From contig NC_014166.1 of assembly GCF_000092245.1 (NCBI RefSeq), forward strand, positions 3,038,001 through 3,102,000: 64,000 nt of DNA, read 5' to 3'. Shown piece after piece: positions 37,701 through 45,568 of the stretch. Numbering within the stretch: the stretch's first letter is position 1; each line of letters opens with the position of its first letter. The notes beneath the pieces were generated by a model. The model searched no databases and was not told where the DNA came from. It worked only from the letters and a program-made list of their open reading frames with translations. The DNA comes from Arcobacter nitrofigilis DSM 7299. Lineage in GTDB: Bacteria; Campylobacterota; Campylobacteria; Campylobacterales; Arcobacteraceae. The translations under genes and the position numbers were made by a program.

Positions 37701-38245
37701 GAATAAATTACACTCTCTCTTCTGAACTAGAAGACTTAGGTGATGGTAGTGAAGCCCTTTTTATAGGAAAAGTTGAAACAATTAATGAAAGAATCTCTAA
37801 AAAAGGTAATAAATTTGCAATTTTAAACCTTATGGATTTACATGGAAATATAGAGCTAATGTTATTTGAAGATAGATTAAAAGAGTTAAAAGAAGATTTT
37901 GATTTAACGGAACCTATTGCTTTTAAAGTGCGAATTTCTAAGGATGATCAATTTACTAGAATAAGTTTAAGAAAAATAGAGACCTTAAAAGAAGCAAAAA
38001 AAGAGAAAATCAAAACCAAACAAAAAGCAATAGAAGAACCACCTATAACTGTTGCAGTAAATTTTACAGATGATGATAAAATCATGTATGACCTTTTTGA
38101 AATTATTGCACATAATCAAGGGAAAAGGGAGTTGAAATTATTGGTTAAATCAAAATTAGCTGATATTGAACTTGATACTGGCTTTAAAGTAACTTCAAAC
38201 ATAGAAGGTCTAATAAAATCACTAGATGGAGTTTTTATAGCATAA
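34703..38245 (+). CDS. dnaE: DNA polymerase III alpha subunit
   Basis: Replicative polymerase catalytic subunit, 1180 residues. The PHP domain is at the start (FTHLHLHTEYSLLDGANKI). The polymerase catalytic region shows GPGRGSAAGSLVAF near 390 and MPDIDMDFC near 430, which supply the catalytic Asp residues. NRNAGTHAAGVV and FNKSHSAAYA are further family blocks. An OB-fold follows near the C terminus (about 1010-1090). It ends in TAATG, sharing a base with surE. Full length and apparently intact. Confidence 0.98.
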   Translation: MSQIPEFTHLHLHTEYSLLDGANKIKDLAKKIKALGMKSVAMTDHGNMFGAIDFYKAMKAEGIKPIIGMEAYIHNSEELDDKSHRKRFHLCLYAKNQVGYKNLMFLTSQAYMHGFYYYPRINKKILRENSEGLVCSAACLQGEVNWHLNTQSERNVKNGAKGYEEAKRIALEYKEIFGDDFYLEIMRHGISDQHFIDDQILRISKETGIKVVATNDTHYLKQKDAQAHEAFMCIAMNKLYDDPNRLRHSVHEFYLKSSEQISKLYADIPETIAATQEIVEKCNLEIKLGDPTPPNFKFTREKSQEEGLTLPEPELEYSLENDKILFVHECWKGLEKRLEIVPQERHQEYKDRLQVEIDIINSMKFPGYMLIVWDFVIAAKQMKIPVGPGRGSAAGSLVAFSLAITDIDPLPYGLLFERFLNPERVSMPDIDMDFCQARRQEILDYVIEKYGRANVAQIITFGKLLAKGVIRDVARVLDMPYSQADAMAKLIPDELGINLTSSYEKEPKIKELCDSNPQAKRVWDFAIALEGLNRNAGTHAAGVVISNEPLWNKTPLFKPSGMETLATQYNGKYVEDVDLIKFDFLGLKTLTVIEEANKLIEQRHGKRVNFLTVDVNDKGVYDLIQTGNTIGLFQIESDGMQDLCKRLKPSNFEDIIAVLALYRPGPMESGMLDDFIDRKHGREEINYFYDEFDAPLRPILETTYGVIVYQEQVMQIVQTIGGFSLGGADLVRRAMGKKIKEEMDRLKGEFAIGGVKKGFVKEHCEELFDLIVKFAGYGFNKSHSAAYALVTFYTSYLKKYYPSEFMAALLTLEKDNTDKVVKYVDEVKRLKLDLFPPDINKSDLVFAPKKIDGQEVVMFGMGAIKGAGDVAIKSILKERNENGNFEDFADFISRVDGSKVNKRVFESLAKAGGFDTFGYSRRSILEQIETINETVGKAMAAKKMATGSLFGDSKELTKVEVQLEKFEEYELKELLELEKQSLGFYVSGHPLDEYREQLDGINYTLSSELEDLGDGSEALFIGKVETINERISKKGNKFAILNLMDLHGNIELMLFEDRLKELKEDFDLTEPIAFKVRISKDDQFTRISLRKIETLKEAKKEKIKTKQKAIEEPPITVAVNFTDDDKIMYDLFEIIAHNQGKRELKLLVKSKLADIELDTGFKVTSNIEGLIKSLDGVFIA

Positions 38246-39033
38246 TGAAACAAATACTTTTGACAAATGATGATGGTTTTGATGCAGTGGGATTAAAAGC
38301 ATTAATTAAAGCACTAAGTCCCTTAGCAAAACTAACTGTTGTAGCACCTGCAAAAAACAAGTCTGCTTGTGGACATTCACTTACCCTTGATAGACCACTT
38401 AGAATGATAAATGTGGACGATGATTATTATAAAATTGATGATGGAACACCCACTGATTGCGTTTTTATTTCTTTGAATAATTTATTTAAAGAGGGGTATA
38501 AACCTGATTTAGTAATAAGTGGTATTAATATTGGTTCTAATATGGGAGAAGATATCACATATAGTGGAACGGCTGCTGCTGCTATGGAAGCTACTTTACA
38601 AGGAATTCCTGCAATAGCCATATCTCAAGTATTTAATGACTTACCAGGTGGAATTGATCCAAAAGAAGATTTTAACTTGGCAAAAAAAGCAATCGCTACA
38701 ATTGTTAAAAAAATATTTAAAAAAGAGTTCCCTTTAGAAGATAGAAAATTTCTAAATATCAATATCCCTCCAATACACGAAGATGATTGTAAAGGCTTTA
38801 AAATAACAAAAGCTGGATATAGAATATATGGCAATGACACCCATAGACACCTAAGTCCTAGAGGTGAAGAATTTTATTGGATAGGGCTTCATCCTTTGGT
38901 TTGGGAAGAGAGTGAAAAATTAAATTGTGATTTTGAAGCCATAAAAGCAAATTTTATCTCTATTTCTCCTATAATGTTAGATATGACTTCATACGATGAC
39001 ATAACAAATTTAAATGATTGGATAAAGGAATAA
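38245..39033 (+). CDS. surE: 5'/3'-nucleotidase SurE
   Basis: A metal-dependent nucleoside monophosphate phosphatase, 262 residues. ILLTNDDGFDAVGLKAL at the start carries the metal-binding Asp pair. SGINIGSNMGEDITYSGTAA near 92 completes the active site. Its start codon overlaps the dnaE stop by one base, and a small unknown gene follows five bases later, so the three genes form one transcript. Confidence 0.96.
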   Translation: MKQILLTNDDGFDAVGLKALIKALSPLAKLTVVAPAKNKSACGHSLTLDRPLRMINVDDDYYKIDDGTPTDCVFISLNNLFKEGYKPDLVISGINIGSNMGEDITYSGTAAAAMEATLQGIPAIAISQVFNDLPGGIDPKEDFNLAKKAIATIVKKIFKKEFPLEDRKFLNINIPPIHEDDCKGFKITKAGYRIYGNDTHRHLSPRGEEFYWIGLHPLVWEESEKLNCDFEAIKANFISISPIMLDMTSYDDITNLNDWIKE

Positions 39034-39038
39034 CGTAA

Positions 39039-39299
39039 ATGAATTTTAAGAAGGCTCTAATCTGCAATATAGAGAAACTTGTTGGAGAATTAAAAGATGA
39101 GACAGAGTTAAAAGAAATTTTAAAAAGAAAATTTACAAAAAAAGAGTATAAAGTTTTTGTTGCTTCTGAAGAGGGACAAGATTTTGAACAAATTTGCGAA
39201 TTAATTGATGAGAAGATAGACAGAGTTGAAGAACTTTACAAATCTGCCATCAAAAAAATAAATCAAGAAAAAATAAAAAAAGAGCTAGTTGATTTATAA
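39039..39299 (+). CDS. small helical protein of unknown function
   Basis: Not recognised. It has 86 residues, entirely charged and helical (KEILKRKFTKKEYKVFVASE in the middle), without signal peptide, Cys motif or membrane segment. It follows surE by five bases and has a weak ribosome site, so it is read as part of the dnaE-surE operon. Its stop is four bases from the end of the convergent Csd4-like gene. It may be a conserved small cytoplasmic protein of this group. Confidence 0.7.
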   Translation: MNFKKALICNIEKLVGELKDETELKEILKRKFTKKEYKVFVASEEGQDFEQICELIDEKIDRVEELYKSAIKKINQEKIKKELVDL

Positions 39300-39303
39300 T
39301 ATT

Positions 39304-40680
39304 TTATAATGAAGCTGGTTTTTTTCCAGCCTCATTTAAAACTACCTCTTTATAAAGCTTTTTTGAAAACTTCACCAATACCATTCCTGCAAACTTATTA
39401 TCATCTTTATTGTAAAACTCTACTCTATATATTTGACCTTTTACATCTAATGAAAATCTTTGAAGAATTTCATCCTTTTCTATTTCAAGTCCAGATTCAT
39501 TTTTGTGAGCTTTATTAACATATCCAATAACATTTACCCTATAATCATTTGGATAAACTAAAAAACTATCTGATACATCAACCAATGAACCGATTTTCAC
39601 ATCTTCTTCTTTTCCATCAATTTTGAATTTTACTTCTTCTTTTTTTTCACTTACATCTAAATAATCTGGTTCTAAAATAGATAATCTTCTATTTCCATAA
39701 TGTATTGAATAAGTAGAATTACTATTTTTTATTACAGTCATAACGGGACTACTTGGTTTAAAGTCTATTGTTCCGTCTTTTTTTGTAGGGAAATAACTTA
39801 TATAATTTCTAACATCTGATAAAGGGATTTTTATTTTATCATTATAAAAAGAGATATAAATATCATTATCTATAACATCTCTTAGTGCCAGTGGTTGTAA
39901 ATCGAATTTTCTTTTAAACTCTATTCCCATAATATTCATATACTTTTCAAGAGCCAAAAGATGATAATAAGTTCTTTCATGAACTGGCAACTCTTTGCTT
40001 GCTTCATTCCCAAAAGCAGCTTTACCCTTGTTTATTGCATAATAAGTTAATGTTTTTTCCATCTCCTTATCACCAAGTTTTGTTTTAGTGTTATGAGTAT
40101 GATAAATATCTTCTTTTCTTATCAAATTAGCATTTACTTTTTCACAAACTTCTTTACTGATTTCAGCAAGATTCCCATATACTGGGACATTTACACTAGC
40201 TTGATCAATAATTGAACTTTGTCCCCATCTATAAGGTGAATGATAATTATCTATAAATTTTTTTCTAAAATATCCACTTCCATCATGTAAATTTACTATT
40301 AACTTTACGGCAGGCTTTGTAATTAACTCTTTTATTCTTTTTACGTCAACATAATCTGGATCATCTTTTGAAATATATGCGAACTTTCTATTCATATCTC
40401 CAAAAGGGCCTCTTGATCTTTCAATAATAGATGTAAAATTTAAATTAGGAACAATCCAAACAGAACCTTTTGTTATATCATAATGTGTTGCTATTAAAGA
40501 TGCCGCCATAAAACCACCTGGCTCATCACCTTGAATACCACCTACTATTAAAAGGGTATTATCATCTTGTACACCTTTTTTAATAATCTTGAAGTTTAAA
40601 TCACTACTATGCGCATATAAATTCTGCAAAAATAAAAAAACTAATAAAACTCTAAATAACTTTAACATGCCAAGGTTCAT
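39304..40680 (-). CDS. Csd4/Pgp1-like peptidoglycan DL-carboxypeptidase (M14/M99 family)
   Basis: Exported zinc carboxypeptidase of 458 residues that should trim peptidoglycan tripeptides to dipeptides. In Helicobacter and Campylobacter this enzyme sets helical cell shape. There is a signal peptide (about 5-23). The unusual Gln-type zinc site is visible: Q50 and E53 in GGIQGDEPGG, H132 in NLHDGSG. These are spaced as in H. pylori Csd4, where I recall Gln46, Glu49 and His128. After the peptidase domain come beta domains. Ribosome site GGAGTAAGG. The gene overlaps the 3' end of the broken M15 gene by 29 bases. An internal Met at residue 5 is a less likely start. Confidence 0.88.
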   Translation of the reverse strand: MNLGMLKLFRVLLVFLFLQNLYAHSSDLNFKIIKKGVQDDNTLLIVGGIQGDEPGGFMAASLIATHYDITKGSVWIVPNLNFTSIIERSRGPFGDMNRKFAYISKDDPDYVDVKRIKELITKPAVKLIVNLHDGSGYFRKKFIDNYHSPYRWGQSSIIDQASVNVPVYGNLAEISKEVCEKVNANLIRKEDIYHTHNTKTKLGDKEMEKTLTYYAINKGKAAFGNEASKELPVHERTYYHLLALEKYMNIMGIEFKRKFDLQPLALRDVIDNDIYISFYNDKIKIPLSDVRNYISYFPTKKDGTIDFKPSSPVMTVIKNSNSTYSIHYGNRRLSILEPDYLDVSEKKEEVKFKIDGKEEDVKIGSLVDVSDSFLVYPNDYRVNVIGYVNKAHKNESGLEIEKDEILQRFSLDVKGQIYRVEFYNKDDNKFAGMVLVKFSKKLYKEVVLNEAGKKPASL

Positions 40681-41479
40681 ACCTTACTCCATCCTTATTT
40701 CCAATTGTGTATCTCATATCAATATATTTTAATGTTTTCATTTCCGAAAACTCATTTGTATGGGCAAATCTCTCCGTGAAATTATCTGCACCTAAACCTT
40801 TTTTACCAATATCAAAATCTCCAACAGAATGATATGTAAATGCTGGTGGCGCAATTGATCTTGAAGCCATAGATAAATTAAGATCTACAGAATCTAATTT
40901 ATCCAAAAATAGTTACATTTGTTTAACAACAGATCTTACTCCTGATGTTAAATAAATAGTTGGACCAATATCTTTTTTCATTTTTAAGTATGCTTCTTTA
41001 GGTTTCCCTTTGAAAATATAATGTCCTGTATATGGCACTTTCTCGATTTCTTTTTTATTAATTGATGCTGTTAAATCATTAGTTGTTCTATCACCAAAAA
41101 AACCATGATATGTTGGTTCATAATAAAAAATATGCTCAATAAAAGCTAACTCATCTTTTGTAAACATTGTATAATCTTTAGAATATCTTAAGATATTTAT
41201 AGCTTCATCAAAAGATAAAATATTAAAATTTCCATATCCTATATAATGTTGAATATAATTAATCTTTTTTTGAACATTTCTAAAAGGTATATGATATTTT
41301 TCTTCTAAAAAAACATCTTTTGATATATTTGCAATACTATTTTTATTTACAATCATATCTTTTGGAGAAAAGTTTTTTTCTTCAAAAATGTCAGTAGAAC
41401 TTGCACTACCAATTATTGGATACATTGTTGAACAAATTGCTAAATTTCTTGCCTTATCTAAAAATTCTCTTCTATTCAT
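40652..41479 (-). pseudogene. Tat-exported M15 (VanY-type) D,D-carboxypeptidase split by an in-frame stop
   Basis: The reading frame is one M15 peptidase interrupted by a single TAA (40913-40915). The first 188 codons give a twin-arginine signal (MNRREFLDKARNLAICS) and an N-terminal domain ending SGVRSVVKQM. Directly after the stop, in the same frame, the homology resumes: SRSIAPPAFTYHSVGDFDIG and YEPWHV. These match SxHxxGxAxD and the ExWH signature and carry all the zinc ligands. The upstream product alone would therefore be inactive. A TTG at 40906 opens the second part but has no ribosome site. It is a recent pseudogene, a sequencing error or a readthrough case. It lies ten bases after the DUF493 gene. 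Confidence 0.85.
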
Positions 41480-41489
41480 TCTTTCTTCT

Positions 41490-41753
41490 TTATAAAACCA
41501 TTTTTATGTCACTATGATTACCTAAAAGCTCATAAATCATCTTTCTATCATCTTCATTATGAACAAGTAAGTCCAAAGTATAACTTTTAAATTTACCCTT
41601 TGAACTAACTTTTGATTCAGTTAATTTATGCTCTCTTTCAACTATAACTTCTTTTACAACTTTTTTTATATTAACAGTTTCAACAACAACAACTTTATAA
41701 ACCCAATTACATGGATAATCAAGTTCTAACTTATGTTTATTTAAATCAATCAT
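41490..41753 (-). CDS. DUF493 (YbeD-like) family protein
   Basis: An 87-residue small cytoplasmic protein of the YbeD/DUF493 fold: the start [16 protein letters not shown] and the end [20 protein letters not shown] match the alternating alpha-beta pattern of the family. The biochemical role is not established. The ATG overlaps the moaC stop (ATGA), so translation is coupled to moaC. Confidence 0.8.
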   Translation of the reverse strand: MIDLNKHKLELDYPCNWVYKVVVVETVNIKKVVKEVIVEREHKLTESKVSSKGKFKSYTLDLLVHNEDDRKMIYELLGNHSDIKMVL

Positions 41754-42220
41754 CGCTTAAAATCCCCACTTTTCCCACCAGATTTACTCTCTAATTGAAT
41801 ATTAGAGATAACCATTGATTTATCAATAGCTTTTACCATATCATAAATAGTAAGTAATCCAATACTAGTACCTGTTAAAGCTTCCATTTCAACGCCAGTT
41901 TGTCCATTTAATTTAGCAGTAACTATCAATTTAAAACCAGGTAAGCTAGGTAACTCTTCAATATCACAGTTTATTCCACTTAATAATAAAGGATGGCACA
42001 TAGGTATTAATTCACTTGTCTTTTTAACACCCATAATTGAAGCAATAACAGCCGTTTGAAGTACTGGTCCTTTTTTTGTACTATTACTGATAATTGCATC
42101 ATAGGCTTCTTGAGACATAGATATCTGCCCAGAAGCTATTGCTACTCTTGTACTATCTTTTTTATCAGATACATCTACCATTTTAGGTCTATTATTTTCG
42201 TCTAGATGTGTTAAATTCAA
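41750..42220 (-). CDS. moaC: cyclic pyranopterin monophosphate synthase MoaC
   Basis: Works with MoaA in the first stage of molybdenum-cofactor synthesis, making cyclic pyranopterin monophosphate. It has 156 residues with the active-site blocks [13 protein letters not shown] near 71, [15 protein letters not shown] near 109 and [10 protein letters not shown] near 128, and the family start [10 protein letters not shown] use the TTG at 42220 because AGGAA precedes it and the N terminus is then the usual length. It begins a minus-strand group with DUF493 and the broken M15 gene. Other moa genes are not in the window. Confidence 0.95.
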   Translation of the reverse strand: MNLTHLDENNRPKMVDVSDKKDSTRVAIASGQISMSQEAYDAIISNSTKKGPVLQTAVIASIMGVKKTSELIPMCHPLLLSGINCDIEELPSLPGFKLIVTAKLNGQTGVEMEALTGTSIGLLTIYDMVKAIDKSMVISNIQLESKSGGKSGDFKR

Positions 42221-42335
42221 TGTTTTTCCTAATATTCTTTAATTAAGTGATTATATCAAAATATGGTTAAATTGAAATTAAGTATTATTTAAATATAATG
42301 CAACCCTAAATTTTAAAAGAAAGAGGGTGATTATA

Positions 42336-42548
42336 GTGCCAGGTATTAAAGTTAAAGATAGCGAATCATTCGACGAAGCTTATAGAAGATTTAAAAAGCA
42401 ATGTGACAGAAACCTAATCGTTACTGAAACAAGAGCAAGAAGATTTTTTGAACCTATGACTGAAAAAAGAAAGAAACAAAAAATTAACGCTAAGAAAAAA
42501 ATGCTTAAAAGATTGTATATGCTTAGAAGATACGAATCTAGACTGTAA
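42336..42548 (+). CDS. rpsU: 30S ribosomal protein S21
   Basis: Small-subunit protein of 70 residues. I start at the GTG giving a P-G-I-K-V N terminus, with AGAGGG ten bases ahead. An earlier GTG (42327) would add three residues and overlap that ribosome site. [16 protein letters not shown] and the basic C terminus are typical. It is a single gene, divergent from moaC, ended by a strong intrinsic terminator. Confidence 0.95.
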   Translation: MPGIKVKDSESFDEAYRRFKKQCDRNLIVTETRARRFFEPMTEKRKKQKINAKKKMLKRLYMLRRYESRL

Positions 42549-42568
42549 TAGTTCACTATTACCTAAAA

Positions 42569-42597
42569 GGGTCTCTAGAAATAGAGGCCCTTTTTTT
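42569..42597 (+). terminator. intrinsic terminator of rpsU
   Basis: GGGTCTCTA, loop GAAA, TAGAGGCCC with one G-T pair, followed by seven T. This is a classical rho-independent terminator. Confidence 0.92.
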
Positions 42598-42695
42598 ATG
42601 CCCAAAATGTCCATATTAAAGTTAAATTATCAAAAAAAATAACTATGCCACCAAATTGACACTAAATATATGTATAAGACATTAAATACTTGGTG

Positions 42696-42727
42696 AATTC
42701 TATATCTTAATAATTATTTATAGAATT
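42696..42727 (+). promoter_or_regulatory. inverted repeat in the ccoN leader
   Basis: AATTCTATA and TATAGAATT are perfect 9-base arms separated by 14 bases, 48 bases before ccoN. It could be an operator or an RNA hairpin. I could not fix the ccoN promoter: TTGACA at 42656 and TATAAG at 42673 are only 11 bases apart. Confidence 0.4.
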
Positions 42728-42774
42728 AGAGTTCACAAATCATAACTTGTATATTTAATAAAAGGAGTAACTTG

Positions 42775-44241
42775 ATGCAAAATAATGCACGAGTCGAGTA
42801 CGATTACTCAGTTGCAAAAGCCTTTACATTCACAGCAATTCTATTTGGTATTGTTGGAATGATGGTTGGTGTTACCTTAGCCTTCCAACTAGCTTTCCCT
42901 CATTTAAGCAATTTAGCTGGAGAATATGGTACTTTTAGTAGATTAAGACCTATTCATACAAATACTGTTATATTTGGTTTTACATTAAGTGGTATTTTTG
43001 CTGGATGGTATTATATGGCACAAAGAATTTTAAAAGTTTCTTTGAAAGAATCACCATTTTTAATATTTATTGGTAAATTACATTTTTTACTATATTTCAT
43101 TACTATTTTTTTAGGAATATTTACACTATTAGCAGGGTATACAACATCAAAAGAGTATGCTGAATTAGAGTGGCCACTAGATATTCTTATAGTAATTTGG
43201 TGGGTTTTATGGGGTATTAGTATTTTTGGATTAATTGGTATCAGACGAGAAAGAACATTGTATGTTTCAATCTGGTATTTCATAGCTACTTTTATAGGTG
43301 TTTCAATGCTATATTTATTTAATAATATGGAAGTACCAACAGCACTAGTTTCTGGTTACGGTTCATGGATGCACTCAGTATCAATGTATTCAGGTACAAA
43401 TGATGCTTTAGTACAATGGTGGTATGGACATAATGCTGTTGCATTTGTATTTACAGTTCCAATTATTGCTTTAATTTACTACTTCTTACCAAAAGAGTCA
43501 GGACAAAATGTTTATTCATATAAACTTTCTATCTTAGCTTTCTGGGGATTGATGTTTGTTTATTTATGGGCTGGTGGTCACCACCTTATTTATTCAACTG
43601 TTCCAGATTGGCTGCAAACTATGGGTTCTGTTATGTCTATTGTTTTAATTTTACCATCATGGGGATCAGCTATTAATATGCTTTTAACAATGAAGGGTGA
43701 ATGGCAACAATTACAAACTAATACCTTAATTAAATTTATGGTTTTAGCATCAACTTTTTATATGTTATCAACAATTGAAGGTCCAATCATGGCAATTAAA
43801 TCAGTAAATGCAATTGCTCACTTTACAGATTGGGTTCCAGGACATGTACATGATGGTACTTTAGGTTGGGTTACATTTATGATTATGGCTGCTTTATATC
43901 ATATGGCTCCAAGAATGTACGGTAGAGAGATTTATTCTAAATCGTTAATGGATACACAATTTTGGTTACAAAGTACAGGTATCGTATTGTACTTTACATC
44001 TATGTGGATAGCAGGTATTACACAAGGTATGATGTGGAGAGCATATGATGAATATGGTTCATTACTTTACTCTTTCATTGATACAGTTACTGTATTAAAA
44101 CCATACTATACAATTAGAGCTGTTGGTGGATTATTGTACTTAATTGGTTTCTTTATGTTTGCATATAATATGTATAAAACGGCAACAGCAGGAAGAGTTC
44201 TTGATAAAGAACCAATCAATGCTACGCCAGTAGCCGCATAA
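42775..44241 (+). CDS. ccoN: cbb3-type cytochrome c oxidase subunit I
   Basis: Catalytic heme-copper subunit of the high-affinity terminal oxidase in the inner membrane. It has 488 residues with about 12 membrane helices. The His ligands are visible in RPIHTNTVIFGF, WWYGHNAVAFVF, GGHHLIYSTVPDW and PGHVHDGTLGW. I start at the ATG at 42775 behind AAAGGAGTAACTTG; the TTG just before it belongs to the ribosome-site spacer. It leads ccoO and ccoQ in one operon. Confidence 0.98.
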   Translation: MQNNARVEYDYSVAKAFTFTAILFGIVGMMVGVTLAFQLAFPHLSNLAGEYGTFSRLRPIHTNTVIFGFTLSGIFAGWYYMAQRILKVSLKESPFLIFIGKLHFLLYFITIFLGIFTLLAGYTTSKEYAELEWPLDILIVIWWVLWGISIFGLIGIRRERTLYVSIWYFIATFIGVSMLYLFNNMEVPTALVSGYGSWMHSVSMYSGTNDALVQWWYGHNAVAFVFTVPIIALIYYFLPKESGQNVYSYKLSILAFWGLMFVYLWAGGHHLIYSTVPDWLQTMGSVMSIVLILPSWGSAINMLLTMKGEWQQLQTNTLIKFMVLASTFYMLSTIEGPIMAIKSVNAIAHFTDWVPGHVHDGTLGWVTFMIMAALYHMAPRMYGREIYSKSLMDTQFWLQSTGIVLYFTSMWIAGITQGMMWRAYDEYGSLLYSFIDTVTVLKPYYTIRAVGGLLYLIGFFMFAYNMYKTATAGRVLDKEPINATPVAA

Positions 44242-44256
44242 GAAGGAGGAATTATT

Positions 44257-44940
44257 ATGTTTCATTGGTTCGAACAAAGACCGTTTTTCTTTGCGGTATT
44301 AGTATTTATATTTGTTGCATTTGCAGGTATAGTAGAAGTTATACCAGATTTTGCAAAACAAAGTAGACCAACAGTAGGTACAAAACCATATACTGTTTTA
44401 GAGTTAGCAGGTAGAAATGTTTATATAAAAGATTCATGTAATGCTTGTCACTCACAATTAATTAGACCATTTAAATCAGAGACTGATAGATATGGTATGT
44501 ATTCATTGTCAGGTGAATATGTTTATGATAGACCATTTTTATGGGGATCAAAAAGAACTGGTCCAGATTTACATAGAGTTGGGAATTATAGAACAACAGA
44601 TTGGCATGAGAATCATATGATGGATCCAGCATCAGTAGTACCAGGATCAATTATGCCATCTTATGCACATCAGTTTAAAAATATAGCAGATATTGATACT
44701 GCATATGGAGAAGCTGTTACAGTAAAAAAAGTGTTTAATACTCCATATGATGTAGATTTAAATGGAGATGGGAAAATTGATGTTCCATTAGGGACTTATG
44801 AAGAGGCAAAAGCAGAGACTTTAAAAGAAGCGAAAGCGATTGCTGCTGATATGAAAAATCAAGCTGTAAAAGATGCCGTAGCAAACGGTCAGATTCCTGA
44901 GATTGTAGCGCTTATTGCGTATTTGAATTCTTTAAAATAA
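44257..44940 (+). CDS. ccoO: cbb3-type cytochrome c oxidase subunit II (mono-heme)
   Basis: Membrane-anchored c-type cytochrome that passes electrons to CcoN. It has 227 residues with one N-terminal helix (about 10-27), a heme site CNACHSQ near residue 61, GSKRTGPDLHRVG near 98, and the axial Met region SIMPSYAHQF near 130. A good GGAGG ribosome site lies 15 bases after ccoN. The C-terminal part is helical and Ala/Lys-rich. Confidence 0.97.
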   Translation: MFHWFEQRPFFFAVLVFIFVAFAGIVEVIPDFAKQSRPTVGTKPYTVLELAGRNVYIKDSCNACHSQLIRPFKSETDRYGMYSLSGEYVYDRPFLWGSKRTGPDLHRVGNYRTTDWHENHMMDPASVVPGSIMPSYAHQFKNIADIDTAYGEAVTVKKVFNTPYDVDLNGDGKIDVPLGTYEEAKAETLKEAKAIAADMKNQAVKDAVANGQIPEIVALIAYLNSLK

Positions 44941-44949
44941 GAGGTTATT

Positions 44950-45174
44950 ATGAGTTATCAAGAAATAGTTGATTTACAAGGTTATACAAAAATAATATTG
45001 ATGTTTATTGCTGTTGTAGTATTTTACTTTTGTGCTTACTCTATATATAAAAGAGATAAAAAAGGTGAAAGAAAGTACGAAGAATATTCAAACTTAGTAC
45101 ATGATGATTCAATTGACTCTAAACCTCTTGAGGAAAGAAACAATAACTCTGATAAAAAAGAAAAGAATATTTAA
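44950..45174 (+). CDS. ccoQ: cbb3-type oxidase subunit CcoQ/FixQ
   Basis: Small 74-residue membrane protein that stabilises the oxidase. It has one helix (about 14-33: KIILMFIAVVVFYFCAYSIY), then a charged tail (SIYKRDKKGERKYEEYSNLV) and a polar, Asn/Lys-rich end. It follows ccoO by nine bases. ccoP would be expected next but a perfect terminator comes 17 bases after the stop, and no ccoP is in the window. Confidence 0.9.
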   Translation: MSYQEIVDLQGYTKIILMFIAVVVFYFCAYSIYKRDKKGERKYEEYSNLVHDDSIDSKPLEERNNNSDKKEKNI

Positions 45175-45191
45175 ATACATGATATAGTAAG

Positions 45192-45223
45192 AAAGGGAAA
45201 AGTTAATTCTTTTCCCTTTTTTT
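45192..45223. terminator. strong intrinsic terminator after ccoQ
   Basis: AAAGGGAAAAG, loop TTAATT, CTTTTCCCTTT: a perfect 11-bp stem followed by a T run. It also faces the minus-strand tRNA-Thr, so it may serve both. Confidence 0.92.
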
Positions 45224-45317
45224 ATATCTTAATTTCCATAGTAGATATAACTTTTAATATAAAGGTTTTATTTTAGAAAAGATACATAATAAATTGAATT
45301 GTTTTATAAAAAATAAG

Positions 45318-45393
45318 TGGTGCTCACAGTGGGAATCGAACCTACAACCTCTCCCTTACCATGGGATTGCTCTACCGTTGGAGCTATGCGAGC
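45318..45393 (-). tRNA. tRNA-Thr (anticodon GGT)
   Basis: A 76-base tRNA on the minus strand with encoded CCA. The acceptor stem is GCTCGCA/TGTGAGC with one G-T pair. The D arm is GCTC/GAGC. The anticodon loop ATGGTAA reads GGT. The T loop is TTCGAAT. Two pairs are non-canonical: the first pair of the anticodon stem (A-G) and the third pair of the T stem (A-C). It lies beyond the rRNA operon terminator, so it may have its own promoter; an AT-rich TATAAT-containing region lies upstream near 45475-45485. Confidence 0.92.
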
Positions 45394-45508
45394 TATAATA
45401 ATGAATAATTAATAGTGAATATTGAATAATATTGACACCTAAAAGTAAAAAATAAATTCTAGTTCATGGAATAATATTATAATATTCAGTAAAAACAGGC
45501 TAAAAAAA

Positions 45509-45553
45509 AGCCTCTATCAAATAACTAGAAAAACTAGTAATTAGATAAAGGCT
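45509..45553 (-). terminator. rRNA operon terminator
   Basis: On the minus strand a 20-base stem with a few mismatches, AGCCTTTATCTAATTACTAG, TTTTT loop, and CTAGTTATTTGATAGAGGCT, then a run of seven or more T. It lies 16 bases past the 5S gene. Confidence 0.9.
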
Positions 45554-45568
45554 AAAAAAACTCAAGAG

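Noticed and set aside
40652-40906. Second half of the M15 gene as an independent small gene
   Set aside because: Its only start is a TTG without a ribosome site and the frame is continuous with the upstream half apart from one stop.
42656-42678. TTGACA plus TATAAG as ccoN promoter
   Set aside because: Only 11 bases separate them, too few for a sigma-70 promoter.
42598-42774. FNR- or CRP-type site before ccoN
   Set aside because: I looked for TTGAT-N4-ATCAA and TGTGA-N6-TCACA and found neither.
45394-45500. AT-rich GAATA-type repetition near tRNA-Thr as a repeat array
   Set aside because: The units are irregular and short and fit ordinary AT-rich spacer.
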